From contig CAWGAE010000030.1 of assembly GCA_963820395.1 (NCBI GenBank), positions 62,001 through 126,000 on the forward strand: a DNA stretch of 64,000 nt, read 5' to 3'. The position numbers were made by a program, and so were the translations under genes. The notes under the pieces were generated by a model that saw only the letters and a program-made list of their open reading frames with translations, was not told the DNA's origin and did not search any database. This stretch comes from DATFVJ01 sp963820395 (GTDB lineage: Bacteria > Actinomycetota > Actinomycetes > Streptosporangiales > Streptosporangiaceae). This document shows, in pieces, positions 38,611 through 46,717 of this stretch; the stretch's first letter is position 1; every line of letters starts with the position of its first letter.

Positions 38611-38640
38611 AATTATCTAATGTTTTGACATCGAATAATT
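38611..38640. promoter_or_regulatory. AT-rich palindrome, probable MarR operator
   Basis: AATTATCTAATGT (38611-38623) and ACATCGAATAATT (38628-38640) form an imperfect inverted repeat with 10 of 13 paired positions around four bases. It is among the few AT-rich patches in this GC-rich window. It lies just upstream of the MarR start, overlaps the last codons of the amidohydrolase gene and contains a TAGATAAT-like minus-10 on the minus strand. MarR dimers bind such sites. Confidence 0.6.
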
Positions 38641-39498
38641 CGTTCGGCTAAGGCCGAGAATCCGGGCCGCGTTCGCGTGCAGCACCTGACTCACCACGTC
38701 CTCTGGCAGGCCGAGGCCTTCGAACTCGGCGAGGCATCGTTCAGGGGTCAGGAAGGGGAAGTCGCTGCCCCACACGAACCGCGTGGACAACCGTCCACGT
38801 AGCTCGGTGATCAGCTCCGGCGGGATCCGGCGCGGCGACCAACCGGAAATGTCGATGTAGACGTTGGATTTGTGCAGGACCATGGCGACCAGCTCCATGT
38901 GCCACGGCCAGCCGAAATGCGCGGCTACCACGGTCAATTCGGGGTGGGCGGCGGCGACGGCGTCGAGCCTGATCGGCCGGGCGTAATCGAGCCGAATGCC
39001 CTGGCCCCCGGGCTGGCCGGCGCCAATTCCGCTGGTCCCGGTGTGGAACAAGGCGAGCAGACCGTGCTGCTCGCACGCGTCGAAGATCGGCGAGTAGGAG
39101 GCGTCGTCGGGGGCGAATGCCTGAAGCGACGGGTGGAACTTCACCCCACGCAACCCGAGCCCGGCGATGTTTGCCACCTCGGCGATGGCGGCATCCCCCT
39201 TGTGCGGGTCGACACATCCGAGTCCGATGAACGCGTCAGGGTGGTCGCGGCAGGCGGCGGCGACAGTCTCGTTGGGTACCCGCGGCCGGCCGGTCGCCGT
39301 CTCAGCATCCCAGGCCAGCAGCACCGCCCTCGCCTGCAACCGGCGGTATCGCGCGGCGAGTTGGTCCAGGGATCCCCGCTGCACTGGCGAGCGGAAGTAC
39401 GCCTCTGCCGCCTCGACGTAGCCCGCCATGCTGCCGTCCAGCCAGTCGGCCGTTGGCAGGTGTACGTGGAAGTCGATGGCTCGCACGCTGCCGGTCAC
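38617..39498 (-). CDS. Amidohydrolase family (TIM-barrel) protein
   Basis: This 293-residue amidohydrolase-2 type protein has the first metal motif IDFHVHLP, GVKFHPSLQAFAPDD (His), LALFHTGTSG (His), VVAAHFGWPWHMELV (His) and WGSDFPFLTPERCL (Asp). These ligands are as in ACMSD/gamma-resorcylate decarboxylase and related hydrolases or lyases. The GTG at 39498 is chosen because the family sequence begins within nine codons. With the MarR, ABM and iron-dehydrogenase neighbours, an aromatic-acid role is plausible but inferred. Confidence 0.88.
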   Translation of the reverse strand: MTGSVRAIDFHVHLPTADWLDGSMAGYVEAAEAYFRSPVQRGSLDQLAARYRRLQARAVLLAWDAETATGRPRVPNETVAAACRDHPDAFIGLGCVDPHKGDAAIAEVANIAGLGLRGVKFHPSLQAFAPDDASYSPIFDACEQHGLLALFHTGTSGIGAGQPGGQGIRLDYARPIRLDAVAAAHPELTVVAAHFGWPWHMELVAMVLHKSNVYIDISGWSPRRIPPELITELRGRLSTRFVWGSDFPFLTPERCLAEFEGLGLPEDVVSQVLHANAARILGLSRTNYSMSKH

Positions 39499-39635
39499 AG
39501 GGCGATCATAGGGCGGTGATGGGTCAGCCCGACGTCGCGGCCTCAGGGCGGTGGCAAGGAATTTATCCTGAACGGCTGCCGCTGCGTGGCACGTCCGCTG
39601 CCCGCATGGCACAACCGGGGTCAGGCCCGGGCCAC

Positions 39636-41207
39636 CTACTGGCGCGCGAGATTCGGGGAGCCGGAACGCAGGACGAACTTCTGGATCTTACCCGTCGCCG
39701 TCTTAGGCAGCTCCGCCACGAAGCTTACCCCGCGCGGGGCCTTGAAGTGCGCCAGCCGGTCGCGGGCGAACGCGATGATCTCCTCCTCGGTTGCCTGCTC
39801 GCCGTCGCGCAGCACCACGAACGCATACGGCGCCTCGCCCCACCTCGTGTCCGCCAGCCCCACGATCGCGGCCTCCGCGACGGCCGGGTGGCGTAGCAGC
39901 ACACCCTCTACCTCCACCGAGGAGATGTTCTCGCCGCCGCTGATGATTACGTCCTTGATCCGGTCGCGGATCTCGACGTAGCCGTCGGGGTGAACCACCG
40001 CCACGTCCCCGCTGTGGAACCAGCCATCGCCCATTACCTGCTTGGTCGCGTCCGGGTCGCGGTAGTAGCCCGCCATGACCGCGTTCCCCCGCACCACGAT
40101 CTCACCCATTGTCTGCCCATCGGCGGCGACCTCACTCCCCACTTCATCGACCACGCGCAGCTCACCCGACGTAAGCAGCTCAACGCCCTGCCGCGCCTTC
40201 ACCACAGCCCGGTCGGCGGGCGTCAGCGCCTCGTGCTCGGGCAGCGGCGCGCAGATGGTGATGAACGGTGCCGTCTCGGTGAGCCCGTACACCTGGGTGA
40301 CTTCCCAGCCAAGCTCCCCCTCCAGACGCTCGATGGTAGCCGCCGCCGGCGGAGCCCCGGCCGTTACCACGTGCACCCCGGCGGGTACCTCTCCCCGCGC
40401 CTCAGCCGAGGCGTTCGCGAGCGAGATCAGCACGGTAGGCGCGGCGCAAAGCCAGCTCACCCGCTCCTCGCGGATCAGCCCGAAGACAGCCGCCGGATCG
40501 ATCTTGCGCAGGCAGACATGCACTCCCGCCGCGGCCGTCACGGACCAGGTGTACGTCCAGCCGTTCGCGTGGAACATCGGCAGCGTCCACAGGTAGCGTT
40601 CGCCGACCCCGATCGGCAGGTGCAACAGGGTACCGATGGTGTTGATTGCCGCGTTGCGGTGGGTGATCATAACGCCCTTGGGGCGTGCGGTGGTGCCGCT
40701 GGTGTAGTTGATGGTGAGCAGGTCCCGCTCACCGATCTCCGGCCGCTCGAAACCAGGCGAGGCGGTGGCCACCTCCGCCGGATAGTCGACCCAGCCGGCC
40801 CGCGCCCCGTCGAATGCCACAAAGTGCCGCACCTGCGGCATCTGGTCGCGGACGCCGTCCACCGCGTCCAGATAGTCACTGTCAACGCAGACGACGGTGG
40901 CCCCGGAGTGGTCCACGATGTAGGCGAACTCAGCCGCGGCGAGCCGGTAGTTTATCGGCACCAGCACCGCGCCGATCTGCGGCACCGCGTAGAAGGACTC
41001 CAGTTGTGCATGCGTGTTGGGCGCGATGGTAGCCACCCGGTCACCCCGCTCGACACCCATGCTCGCCAGCGCCGACGCCCACCGGTCGCAGCGGTCGAAG
41101 AACTGTTCATAGCTCAGCCGCAGGTCCCCGTCGACCACCGCCTCCCGGTGACCATGCAGGCGGCGGGTGCGGCGGGCGAACTCCAGCGGCGTGAGCGGCA
41201 CTTCCAT
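39636..41207 (-). CDS. Acyl-CoA synthetase (AMP-forming)
   Basis: This 523-residue ANL-superfamily ligase activates a carboxylic acid to acyl-AMP and then acyl-CoA. Motifs in order are the P-loop YTSGTTARPKGVMITHRN (A3), PMFHANGWTYTW, TAGAPPAAAT, YGLTETAPFI (A5), GWFHSGDVAVVHPDGYVEIR (A7), DRIKDVIISGGENISSVEVE (A8) and the catalytic Lys in PKTATGKIQKFVLR (A10). It resembles medium/long-chain fatty-acid or aryl-acid ligases. ATG at 41207. Complete frame. Confidence 0.93.
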   Translation of the reverse strand: MEVPLTPLEFARRTRRLHGHREAVVDGDLRLSYEQFFDRCDRWASALASMGVERGDRVATIAPNTHAQLESFYAVPQIGAVLVPINYRLAAAEFAYIVDHSGATVVCVDSDYLDAVDGVRDQMPQVRHFVAFDGARAGWVDYPAEVATASPGFERPEIGERDLLTINYTSGTTARPKGVMITHRNAAINTIGTLLHLPIGVGERYLWTLPMFHANGWTYTWSVTAAAGVHVCLRKIDPAAVFGLIREERVSWLCAAPTVLISLANASAEARGEVPAGVHVVTAGAPPAAATIERLEGELGWEVTQVYGLTETAPFITICAPLPEHEALTPADRAVVKARQGVELLTSGELRVVDEVGSEVAADGQTMGEIVVRGNAVMAGYYRDPDATKQVMGDGWFHSGDVAVVHPDGYVEIRDRIKDVIISGGENISSVEVEGVLLRHPAVAEAAIVGLADTRWGEAPYAFVVLRDGEQATEEEIIAFARDRLAHFKAPRGVSFVAELPKTATGKIQKFVLRSGSPNLARQ

Positions 41208-41271
41208 GATGACACGCTATTACCACCGGAACGTTTGCACGAGTGCGGCTGCAGCGCTGATGGCTCCGGTA

Positions 41272-41691
41272 CTACGCGGTCCCGTGCGGGGTGAACGAGC
41301 GGCCCAGCAGCCGCCGCAGCCGGGAATGCTCCGGCGGATCCATGTTGAGCATCATCCGGCGGACGAAGGCGAGCGCCTCCGGTGTCGCCGGGTCGCGGAT
41401 CTGCGTCCCGCCGCGAGAGGAAGAGAACAGCCGCGGCCGCTTCAGGACCGATTCGACATCGGCGTGAGGGAGCACAAGCCAGAAGCCCGGACCGCGCGGC
41501 CAGCCGAGAACGGGAATCTCGTCCACCCAGACGACCGGCCGATCCGGGCGGAGCCGGTCAAGCGCGCCGTAGGGCACTCCGCCGAGGTAGGTCACGGGAT
41601 CGAAAACGACCTCGGTGTCGGGCCGCGCGTTCCCCGGTTGTAGCCGCTCGGCCCGCCGCCTGCACGGATGCGCCAGGCTGGCGGGGCTCAC
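41272..41691 (-). pseudogene. Cytochrome P450, N-terminal fragment
   Basis: About 139 codons on the minus strand match the first quarter of an actinobacterial P450: VVFDPVTYLGGVPYGALDRL, GFWLVLPHADVESVLKRPRL, FSSSRGGTQI and the C-helix MLNMDPPEHSRLRRLLGRSF then TPHG. The frame then stops. The I-helix, ExxR and haem Cys motifs do not occur downstream, where the acyl-CoA ligase begins. A sterol-type P450 (CYP125/142-like) is possible from the GGTQI-like B-C loop, but unsure. Confidence 0.75.
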
Positions 41692-41770
41692 GGGGCGCGG
41701 ACGTGAACGTGTCTCCCGGGGGATGGCCGATCCGTGGAACGCGGGCATACACTCTGCGAAAGGTGGTGAC

Positions 41771-42013
41771 ATGGACGAAAACGCCAGCCGGTTCCTCGGC
41801 CTGATCCACGGCCTCGACGAGATCACTGACACCATCACCGCGGAGCGGGCGCACATCCAGTTCGATGAGACCACCCTCCAGGTGTTCTGGAAACAGTGGC
41901 CGGGCGTATCCGCCTGGGCCGGGTCGCTGTGGAGGATGCTCTCGGAGGAGCTGGAAGGGCTCGCTGCTCCGCAGGGCGGTGCCGAACTCGATGAGGTCGG
42001 GGACAGTGGCTGA
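41771..42013 (+). CDS. 80-residue hypothetical protein
   Basis: An ATG at 41771 after AAAGGTGG opens 80 codons of an acidic, amphipathic protein (FLGLIHGLDEITDTITAERA, FDETTLQVFWKQWPGVSAWA). I do not recognise the family. It overlaps the CBS gene by a short GTG/TGA overlap, so the two are probably translationally coupled. Confidence 0.5.
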   Translation: MDENASRFLGLIHGLDEITDTITAERAHIQFDETTLQVFWKQWPGVSAWAGSLWRMLSEELEGLAAPQGGAELDEVGDSG

Positions 42014-42479
42014 GGGCTCGCCCGGGGGAGGCGGCACCCCCGCGGCGACCGTGCGAGAGCTCATCCACACCAGCGTCGTGACGGCTACTCCGGAGACCAC
42101 GGTAGCGAGCGCTGCCGCCGCCATGGTCAAGGCAAGAGTAGGCTCTACCGTCGTCGTACAGTCGTCGTTCCTGGCCGGGATCTTGACCAAGTGGGACGTC
42201 CTGCGGGCGACCGCCTCGGGTGAGGACCCCTCCGGCTCGATGGTCTCTGAGTGGATGACCCGCGACCCGCAAGCGGTGAACCCTGACACGCCGCTGGAAG
42301 ATGCCACTCGGGTCATGATGCTGCACGGATTCCACCACCTGCCAGTGGTGGAAGGCAAGGAACTGCTCGGCGTGATCAGGCTCCGCGACCTGCTCGCGGC
42401 AAGGATCCGCCGTCCGGCGGTACCCGCCGCGGCACCGGCAGAAGCGGCTGACGAGGTGCCTGCCGGGGGCGCCGGCTGA
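42006..42479 (+). CDS. CBS-pair domain protein
   Basis: This 157-residue protein has two CBS motifs: RELIHTSVVTATPETTVASA, with VQSSFLAGILTKWDVLRATA, and VSEWMTRDPQAVNPDTPLED, with LHGFHHLPVVEGKELLGVIR. The paired CBS fold binds adenosyl nucleotides. Stand-alone CBS pairs are found in stress and hypoxia loci of actinobacteria (Hrp1-like). The GTG at 42006 overlaps the previous gene. A pyridoxamine-oxidase-like gene follows, a pairing also seen in such loci. Confidence 0.9.
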   Translation: MAEGSPGGGGTPAATVRELIHTSVVTATPETTVASAAAAMVKARVGSTVVVQSSFLAGILTKWDVLRATASGEDPSGSMVSEWMTRDPQAVNPDTPLEDATRVMMLHGFHHLPVVEGKELLGVIRLRDLLAARIRRPAVPAAAPAEAADEVPAGGAG

Positions 42480-42625
42480 TCGTGCCACCCTGCGTGGTCG
42501 ATGACGAGACCGGGGGCGATCGGGCACACTGGAACGTCTTTGCCGGACGCGATTAGATGGCACAGCGCCGGGAATTTCCTTGGTCTCGATGGCGTCCGCC
42601 CGCCCGCACCTGAACAGGATGACTC

Positions 42626-43117
42626 ATGCCTGATCACACGACCGGCAACGCTCACGGCAGCTCGGCCCAGCCCGGGCCGGGACATGACCCGGCGACCCGG
42701 CAGCCGGTGCTTGAACGGCTGGATGAGGCCGAGTGCCTGCGGCTGATCTCGCCGGGTGGCCTCGGCCGGCTCGCGTACTCCGGCCGGTTCGGCTTGACGG
42801 TGCTTCCGGTCAACTACAAGCTGCACGAGGCAACCATCGTGTTCCGCACCGCGCAGGACAGCCCGACGGACGAGGACCTCCGCACCGGAATCAAAGACGC
42901 CGAGTACAGCGTGGCCTTCGAGATCGACGAGATTGACCTTGCCGCACGGGAAGGGTGGAGCGTCCTCATCCAAGGTTCGGCACACCATGTGGAATCAGCG
43001 GCCGAGCGGGCATCGGTGCTGGAGGCGGGCGTCGAACCATGGGCAGGCGGAACCAGGGAGCTTTTCGTTCGCATCACCCCAACGCGCGTCACCGGTCGGC
43101 GGATCCGCCGGATATGA
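42626..43117 (+). CDS. Pyridoxamine 5'-phosphate oxidase-like (FMN split-barrel) protein
   Basis: This 163-residue flavin split-barrel protein reads LERLDEAECLRLISPGGLGR, LAYSGRFGLTVLPVNYKLHE, ATIVFRTAQDSPTDED and VAFEIDEIDLAAREGWSVLI, with QGSAHHV. It is related to the actinobacterial PPOX-like group, which binds FMN or F420. ATG at 42626 after ACAGGATGACTC. Substrate unknown. Confidence 0.9.
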   Translation: MPDHTTGNAHGSSAQPGPGHDPATRQPVLERLDEAECLRLISPGGLGRLAYSGRFGLTVLPVNYKLHEATIVFRTAQDSPTDEDLRTGIKDAEYSVAFEIDEIDLAAREGWSVLIQGSAHHVESAAERASVLEAGVEPWAGGTRELFVRITPTRVTGRRIRRI

Positions 43118-43191
43118 CATATCGGTGACCGGCCGGCGAGGACCCGTCACCCGGGCGCGATCGCGGCCAGGGCCTCCGGCAGGAACAGGGG

Positions 43192-44176
43192 ATGTCCGGC
43201 CCGGTGGTCTCCAGGGTCGGCCTCGGCCTGATGGGGATGTCGGGAGTCTATGGACCCGCGGACGAGACCGAGAGCGTCGCGACGATCCATGCGGCTCTGG
43301 ACGCTGGGATCACGCTGCTTGGACACGGCTGACTTCTACGGCATGGGGCACAACGAGCTGCTGCTGCGCCAGGCGCTGACGGGGCGGCGGCGTGCGGGCG
43401 TGTTCGTCCAGGTGAAGTTCGGCGCTCACCGCGATCCGAGGGGCGCTTTCCTCGGCTACGACGCCAGGCCGGCGGCGGTGAAGACCTGGCTCGCCTACAC
43501 GCTCCAGCGGCTGGGTACGGAGTACGTGGATCTGTACCAGCCCGCACGGCTGGACCCCGCCGTTCCCATCGAGGACACGGTCGGCGCCATCGCCGAACTC
43601 ATCCAGGCAGGCTACGTGCGTCACGTCGGCCTGTCGGAGATGGGTGCCGACACCATCCGCCGGGCACACGCCGTGTACCCGATCACCGCGCTGCAGATCG
43701 AATACTCGCTGGTGAGCCGGGGTATCGAGGCAGAAATCTTGCCCACGGTCCGTGAGCTGGGCATCGGTGTAACCGCTTACGGGGTGCTGTCGCGGGGCCT
43801 GCTCGACACCCCTACCGCGCGATCCGTCGGCGCCTCCGATCCGCGCGCCCGCTTTCCCCGTTTCCAGGGCGAGAACCTGGCACGCAACCGCGAGCTCGCG
43901 GCGGAACTGGCGAAGGTCGCGCTGAAGATGGGCGCGACAGCCGCGCAGGTCGCCCTCGCGTGGGTGCTGTCCCGCGGCATGGATGTCATTCCGCTGATCG
44001 GCACCAAGGGAAGGCAGCGGCTCCGGGAGTCGATCGGCGCGCTCGATCTCGTGCTTACCGAGGCCGATCTGGCCGGCATCGAAGCCGCGATACCGGCTGA
44101 TCGGGTGGCGGGGAGCCGTTACGACGCAGCGCAGATGGCGGTCCTCGACAGTGAACGGCGGAGACCGGCCTCCTGA
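43192..44176 (+). CDS. Aldo/keto reductase (one frameshift)
   Basis: This aldo/keto reductase of about 327 residues starts at ATG 43192 after AGGAACAGGGG: VVSRVGLGLMGMSGVYGPAD, LDAGITLLDTADFYGMGHNE (catalytic Asp and Tyr), VFVQVKFGAHRDPRG (Lys), YVDLYQPARLDPAVPIEDTV and IPLIGTKGRQRLRESIGALD (cofactor end). The frame breaks at CTTGGAC (43319-43322); one extra G there turns LLDTADFYG into a stop. The catalytic His after LYQ is replaced by Pro (LYQPARLDP), as in the YakC/AKR13-like branch. Confidence 0.87.
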
Positions 44177-44346
44177 GGCGCCTCCTGAGGCAAGGGACCA
44201 CCGTGGCGGTCCCGGTCCAACTTCCGGAGATCTGGGGCTGTGGCGTGCGGGCACGCCAAGCGTCCATGCACCCCAACGTGATAGCTACGATATTAGGGAT
44301 GAATCATCTCGACCTAGCGTAACCGGGCGCGGCCAGCGGAGGTAAC

Positions 44347-44544
44347 ATGCATATCGGATCGGCGCTGCTCGTCGTGTGGCTAATCATCGGCGCCTTCGCC
44401 GCGGGCCAGCGTCATTACTACAACGATTCCGCCATAAACTGTAACAAAGCGGCCACGATCGCCGTGACAATAGTCGCGGGCCCGCTTAACTACCTCGGCA
44501 TGAATCCGAAGATTTCGTGTAAAACGCCGCAGCCCAGCAAGTGA
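44347..44544 (+). CDS. 65-residue exported/membrane small protein
   Basis: An ATG at 44347 after CGGAGGTAAC opens 65 codons: hydrophobic MHIGSALLVVWLIIGAFAAG, then QRHYYNDSAINCNKAATIAV and a second hydrophobic stretch TIVAGPLNYLGMNPKIS. Two Cys residues (INCNK, ISCKT) may form a disulfide outside the membrane. It resembles short actinomycete membrane proteins I recall. Function unknown. Confidence 0.7.
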   Translation: MHIGSALLVVWLIIGAFAAGQRHYYNDSAINCNKAATIAVTIVAGPLNYLGMNPKISCKTPQPSK

Positions 44545-44644
44545 TTCGGGCGACCAAGTGAATCGGGCGAGCGGGGCCCCGCAAGCGGGCAGCGAGCCGG
44601 GAACCCGCTCGCCTGGCGCGACCGGGCTGCGGTGTGGTCACCGG

Positions 44645-45946
44645 CTATAGCCCATACCTCTCGATGAAGCTCCTCGCCCGTGAGTAACCAGCGTCTTCGG
44701 CGTGCTCGAGCCAGCGGCGGGCCTCGGCAAGGTTGCCGAGCTGCCCGTTGGTGATGCCAGCGAGGAACATGCCGTTGGCGTCCCCCATAGCCGCGGCCCG
44801 CTCCTGCATCGCGAGGGCCCGGTGCAGCACGGCTTGATCGCCGGGGTTGGCCTGCACCAGGAGCTGGCTGTACCGGACCAGGCAGAAGGGGTGTCCCGCG
44901 TCGGCGCCGAGGCGGGACCAGTCCAGCGCTGCCTGCGCATCGCCGGCGTCCTCGGCCAGCTGAGTCAGCGCGGCGAAGCCCCTGCTGTCGCCGAGCTCGG
45001 CGAGCTTACCAAACCACTCATTGGCGAGCGGCAGGTTCCCGTCCCGGATGGCGCGCGCGGCGAGGTTACTCGCTGCGTCCGTGTGGCCGGCCGCGGCGGC
45101 CGATTCCCACCAGTACGTGCTCGCGGCCGTGCGGCCAAGGTCGTTGTTGAGACAGCCGGCATCGAACATCGCGCCGACGTCGCCGAGCCGGGCGGCCTGC
45201 TCGTAATGCGCCACAGCAGCCTGCTTCTCGCCCCGCATATCCGCGGCGAAGCCTCGGGCTCGCGCCTGGCTCGCGGCGTCTCCGGCGCCAGCCTCAGCAA
45301 TGACGTTCTCCACGGCGGCGGTGGAGGCGGCGTCTTCCTGTCGGTAGGCAGCGCTCTGCTGCGCGGGGACGGGTGGGCTGACCGGTGCCTGTGGGGTGCC
45401 GGTCTGCGGGGTGCCGGTCGCCACACCGATCGGGTGGGACATGAAGAAAGCCCGCAGGTCAGCAGCGGTTTTGTTCGGCGGTGCCACAGCTGCGCAGAAG
45501 TGCGTAAACATGTCACCCTCGAAGAAGCGCCCGAGTGTCTCGTCGCCACCCATGGACACGGGTTGCCAGCCATGCTTCTTGCAGACCGTCAGGGCTAGCC
45601 GGAGCTGTTTGCGCGCCTGGTAGGTCAGCGTGACCCCATCCGGTGGTGTGGCCGTGGACGCGAACAGCACGCCGAGGACGGCTCCCGGCAGGTCAGCTGC
45701 CGCCAAGATGCCGTCCCCGTAGAGGTGATGGCGCAGAGCCTGGCACATGAGCGCGCCCGCGCGGATCATCGAGTAGTATTCGTCACTTGCGTCGTAGGTC
45801 TGCTGACCGAATCTCCAGGCCGCAAGATCGGCGGCTGGGTCCAGCTCGTCGGCGGGCCACTCGCGGCGGATCATCCCCAGATCAGACCAGTCGACCGAGG
45901 AGACCGGTGGCGCGGATCGAGGTGGTGGCGCTTTCTTGCGGAACAT
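44645..45946 (-). CDS. Sel1/TPR-repeat protein
   Basis: This is a 433-residue cytosolic protein. Residues 1-215 are an unidentified domain (SSVDWSDLGMIRREWPADEL, MIRAGALMCQALRHHLYGDG). Residues 250-433 hold at least five Sel1-like helix pairs (AVAHYEQAARLGDVGAMFDA, WWESAAAAGHTDAASNLAAR, WSRLGADAGHPFCLVRYSQL, MQERAAAMGDANGMFLAGIT, WLEHAEDAGYSRARSFIERY). Sel1 repeats scaffold protein complexes. The ATG at 45946 follows GAAAGGACCACC; the longer open frame upstream is not needed. Confidence 0.82.
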   Translation of the reverse strand: MFRKKAPPPRSAPPVSSVDWSDLGMIRREWPADELDPAADLAAWRFGQQTYDASDEYYSMIRAGALMCQALRHHLYGDGILAAADLPGAVLGVLFASTATPPDGVTLTYQARKQLRLALTVCKKHGWQPVSMGGDETLGRFFEGDMFTHFCAAVAPPNKTAADLRAFFMSHPIGVATGTPQTGTPQAPVSPPVPAQQSAAYRQEDAASTAAVENVIAEAGAGDAASQARARGFAADMRGEKQAAVAHYEQAARLGDVGAMFDAGCLNNDLGRTAASTYWWESAAAAGHTDAASNLAARAIRDGNLPLANEWFGKLAELGDSRGFAALTQLAEDAGDAQAALDWSRLGADAGHPFCLVRYSQLLVQANPGDQAVLHRALAMQERAAAMGDANGMFLAGITNGQLGNLAEARRWLEHAEDAGYSRARSFIERYGL

Positions 45947-46047
45947 GGTGGTCCTTTCGTCAGCCAGGTCACAAAGCTGCCGTCGCTGGTACCGGCCCCG
46001 GAATAACACGCAGCAAACCCCCGAACGGCTTAATCGCGACTGATTAG

Positions 46048-46106
46048 CTGAGAAATAAAAGGCCGACCTGAGAATAAAAGGCCGAGCCGAGAATAAAAAA
46101 TCGACA
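46048..46106. repeat. Three direct copies of a ~19-bp AT-rich element
   Basis: Near-copies CTGAGAAATAAAAGGCCGAC (46048), CTGAGAATAAAAGGCCGAG (46068) and CCGAGAATAAAAAATCGAC (46087) follow one another, 100-160 bases upstream of the Sel1 gene start. Spacing of about 20 bases would put each copy on a similar DNA face. Confidence 0.65.
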
Positions 46107-46390
46107 GCCACTGGCCAGTAATTCTTGCCGTGCCTCCGGCCATTGCCGACCCTTCATGCCTCAATCTTTGCGGCGCGGATCCCTGCCGCGCACATCTTCT
46201 TTGCGGCGCAGATGTGCGGTACTGACTAATCTGCGGAGCTGGCTAGCTAGCGTCGTTCCCCAATCCCTCGGCCGCAGGACGTTCTACCGATAGGACGTGC
46301 GAGTGGTCGTGCTCGTATACCAGGCAAATGTTACAGAAGAATAACTAGCCATCAAGACAGATAGGCTTACCTAATAAGGTACACGCTGCC

Positions 46391-46506
46391 GGGCCCCACG
46401 GCGGGCCCCACGGCGGGCCCCACGGCGGGCCCACGGCGGCCCACGGCGGGCCCCACGGCGGGCCCCGGCAGGCCCCACGGCGGGCCCCACGGCGGGCCCC
46501 ACGGCG
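46391..46506. repeat. 12-bp GC-rich tandem array, about 9-10 units
   Basis: Units of GGGCCCCACGGC repeat with a few one-base losses and one CCCCGGCA variant. Each unit is nearly self-complementary, so single strands can fold into stacked hairpins. Not in a credible coding frame. Confidence 0.85.
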
Positions 46507-46717
46507 GGCAGAGCCCCGGGTGGTCAGATGTACTGACGCTCTCGTTTGCGGCGCTCGTCCGCGGGCAGCTCATGGCGATGGAGAAACGACGCCTCGTGCC
46601 GGAGGGCCCCACCGCGCCACGCAGCGATCCGAGCGCTGCCGTCGGGCAGCCCCGCGGCCAGCAGACCGTCGGGCAGCAGACCTCCGGGCAGCGCCGCGGC
46701 CAGCAGGGAGGTTGTGC

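Larger units (their letters stand above)
45947..46717. other. 770-base intergenic region with two repeat blocks
   Basis: No gene is supported here. It holds a three-copy AT-rich repeat (46048-46106), a stretch with lower GC and a GATAGGCTTACCTAAT element (46359-46374), a 12-bp GC tandem array (46391-46506) and a start-less Ala/Arg-rich frame into the YihY gene. It lies between divergent genes, so both promoters should be here. Confidence 0.6.

Noticed and set aside
46355..46375. DtxR/IdeR iron-box-like element (GATAGGCTTACCTAAT) upstream of yihY
   Set aside because: Only about 13 of 19 positions fit the consensus and one half-site is poor; yihY and Sel1 genes have no clear iron link.
46520..46717. 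N-terminal extension of the YihY protein
   Set aside because: The open frame is Ala/Arg-rich without domain, and GGGAGG sits directly before the GTG at 46718.
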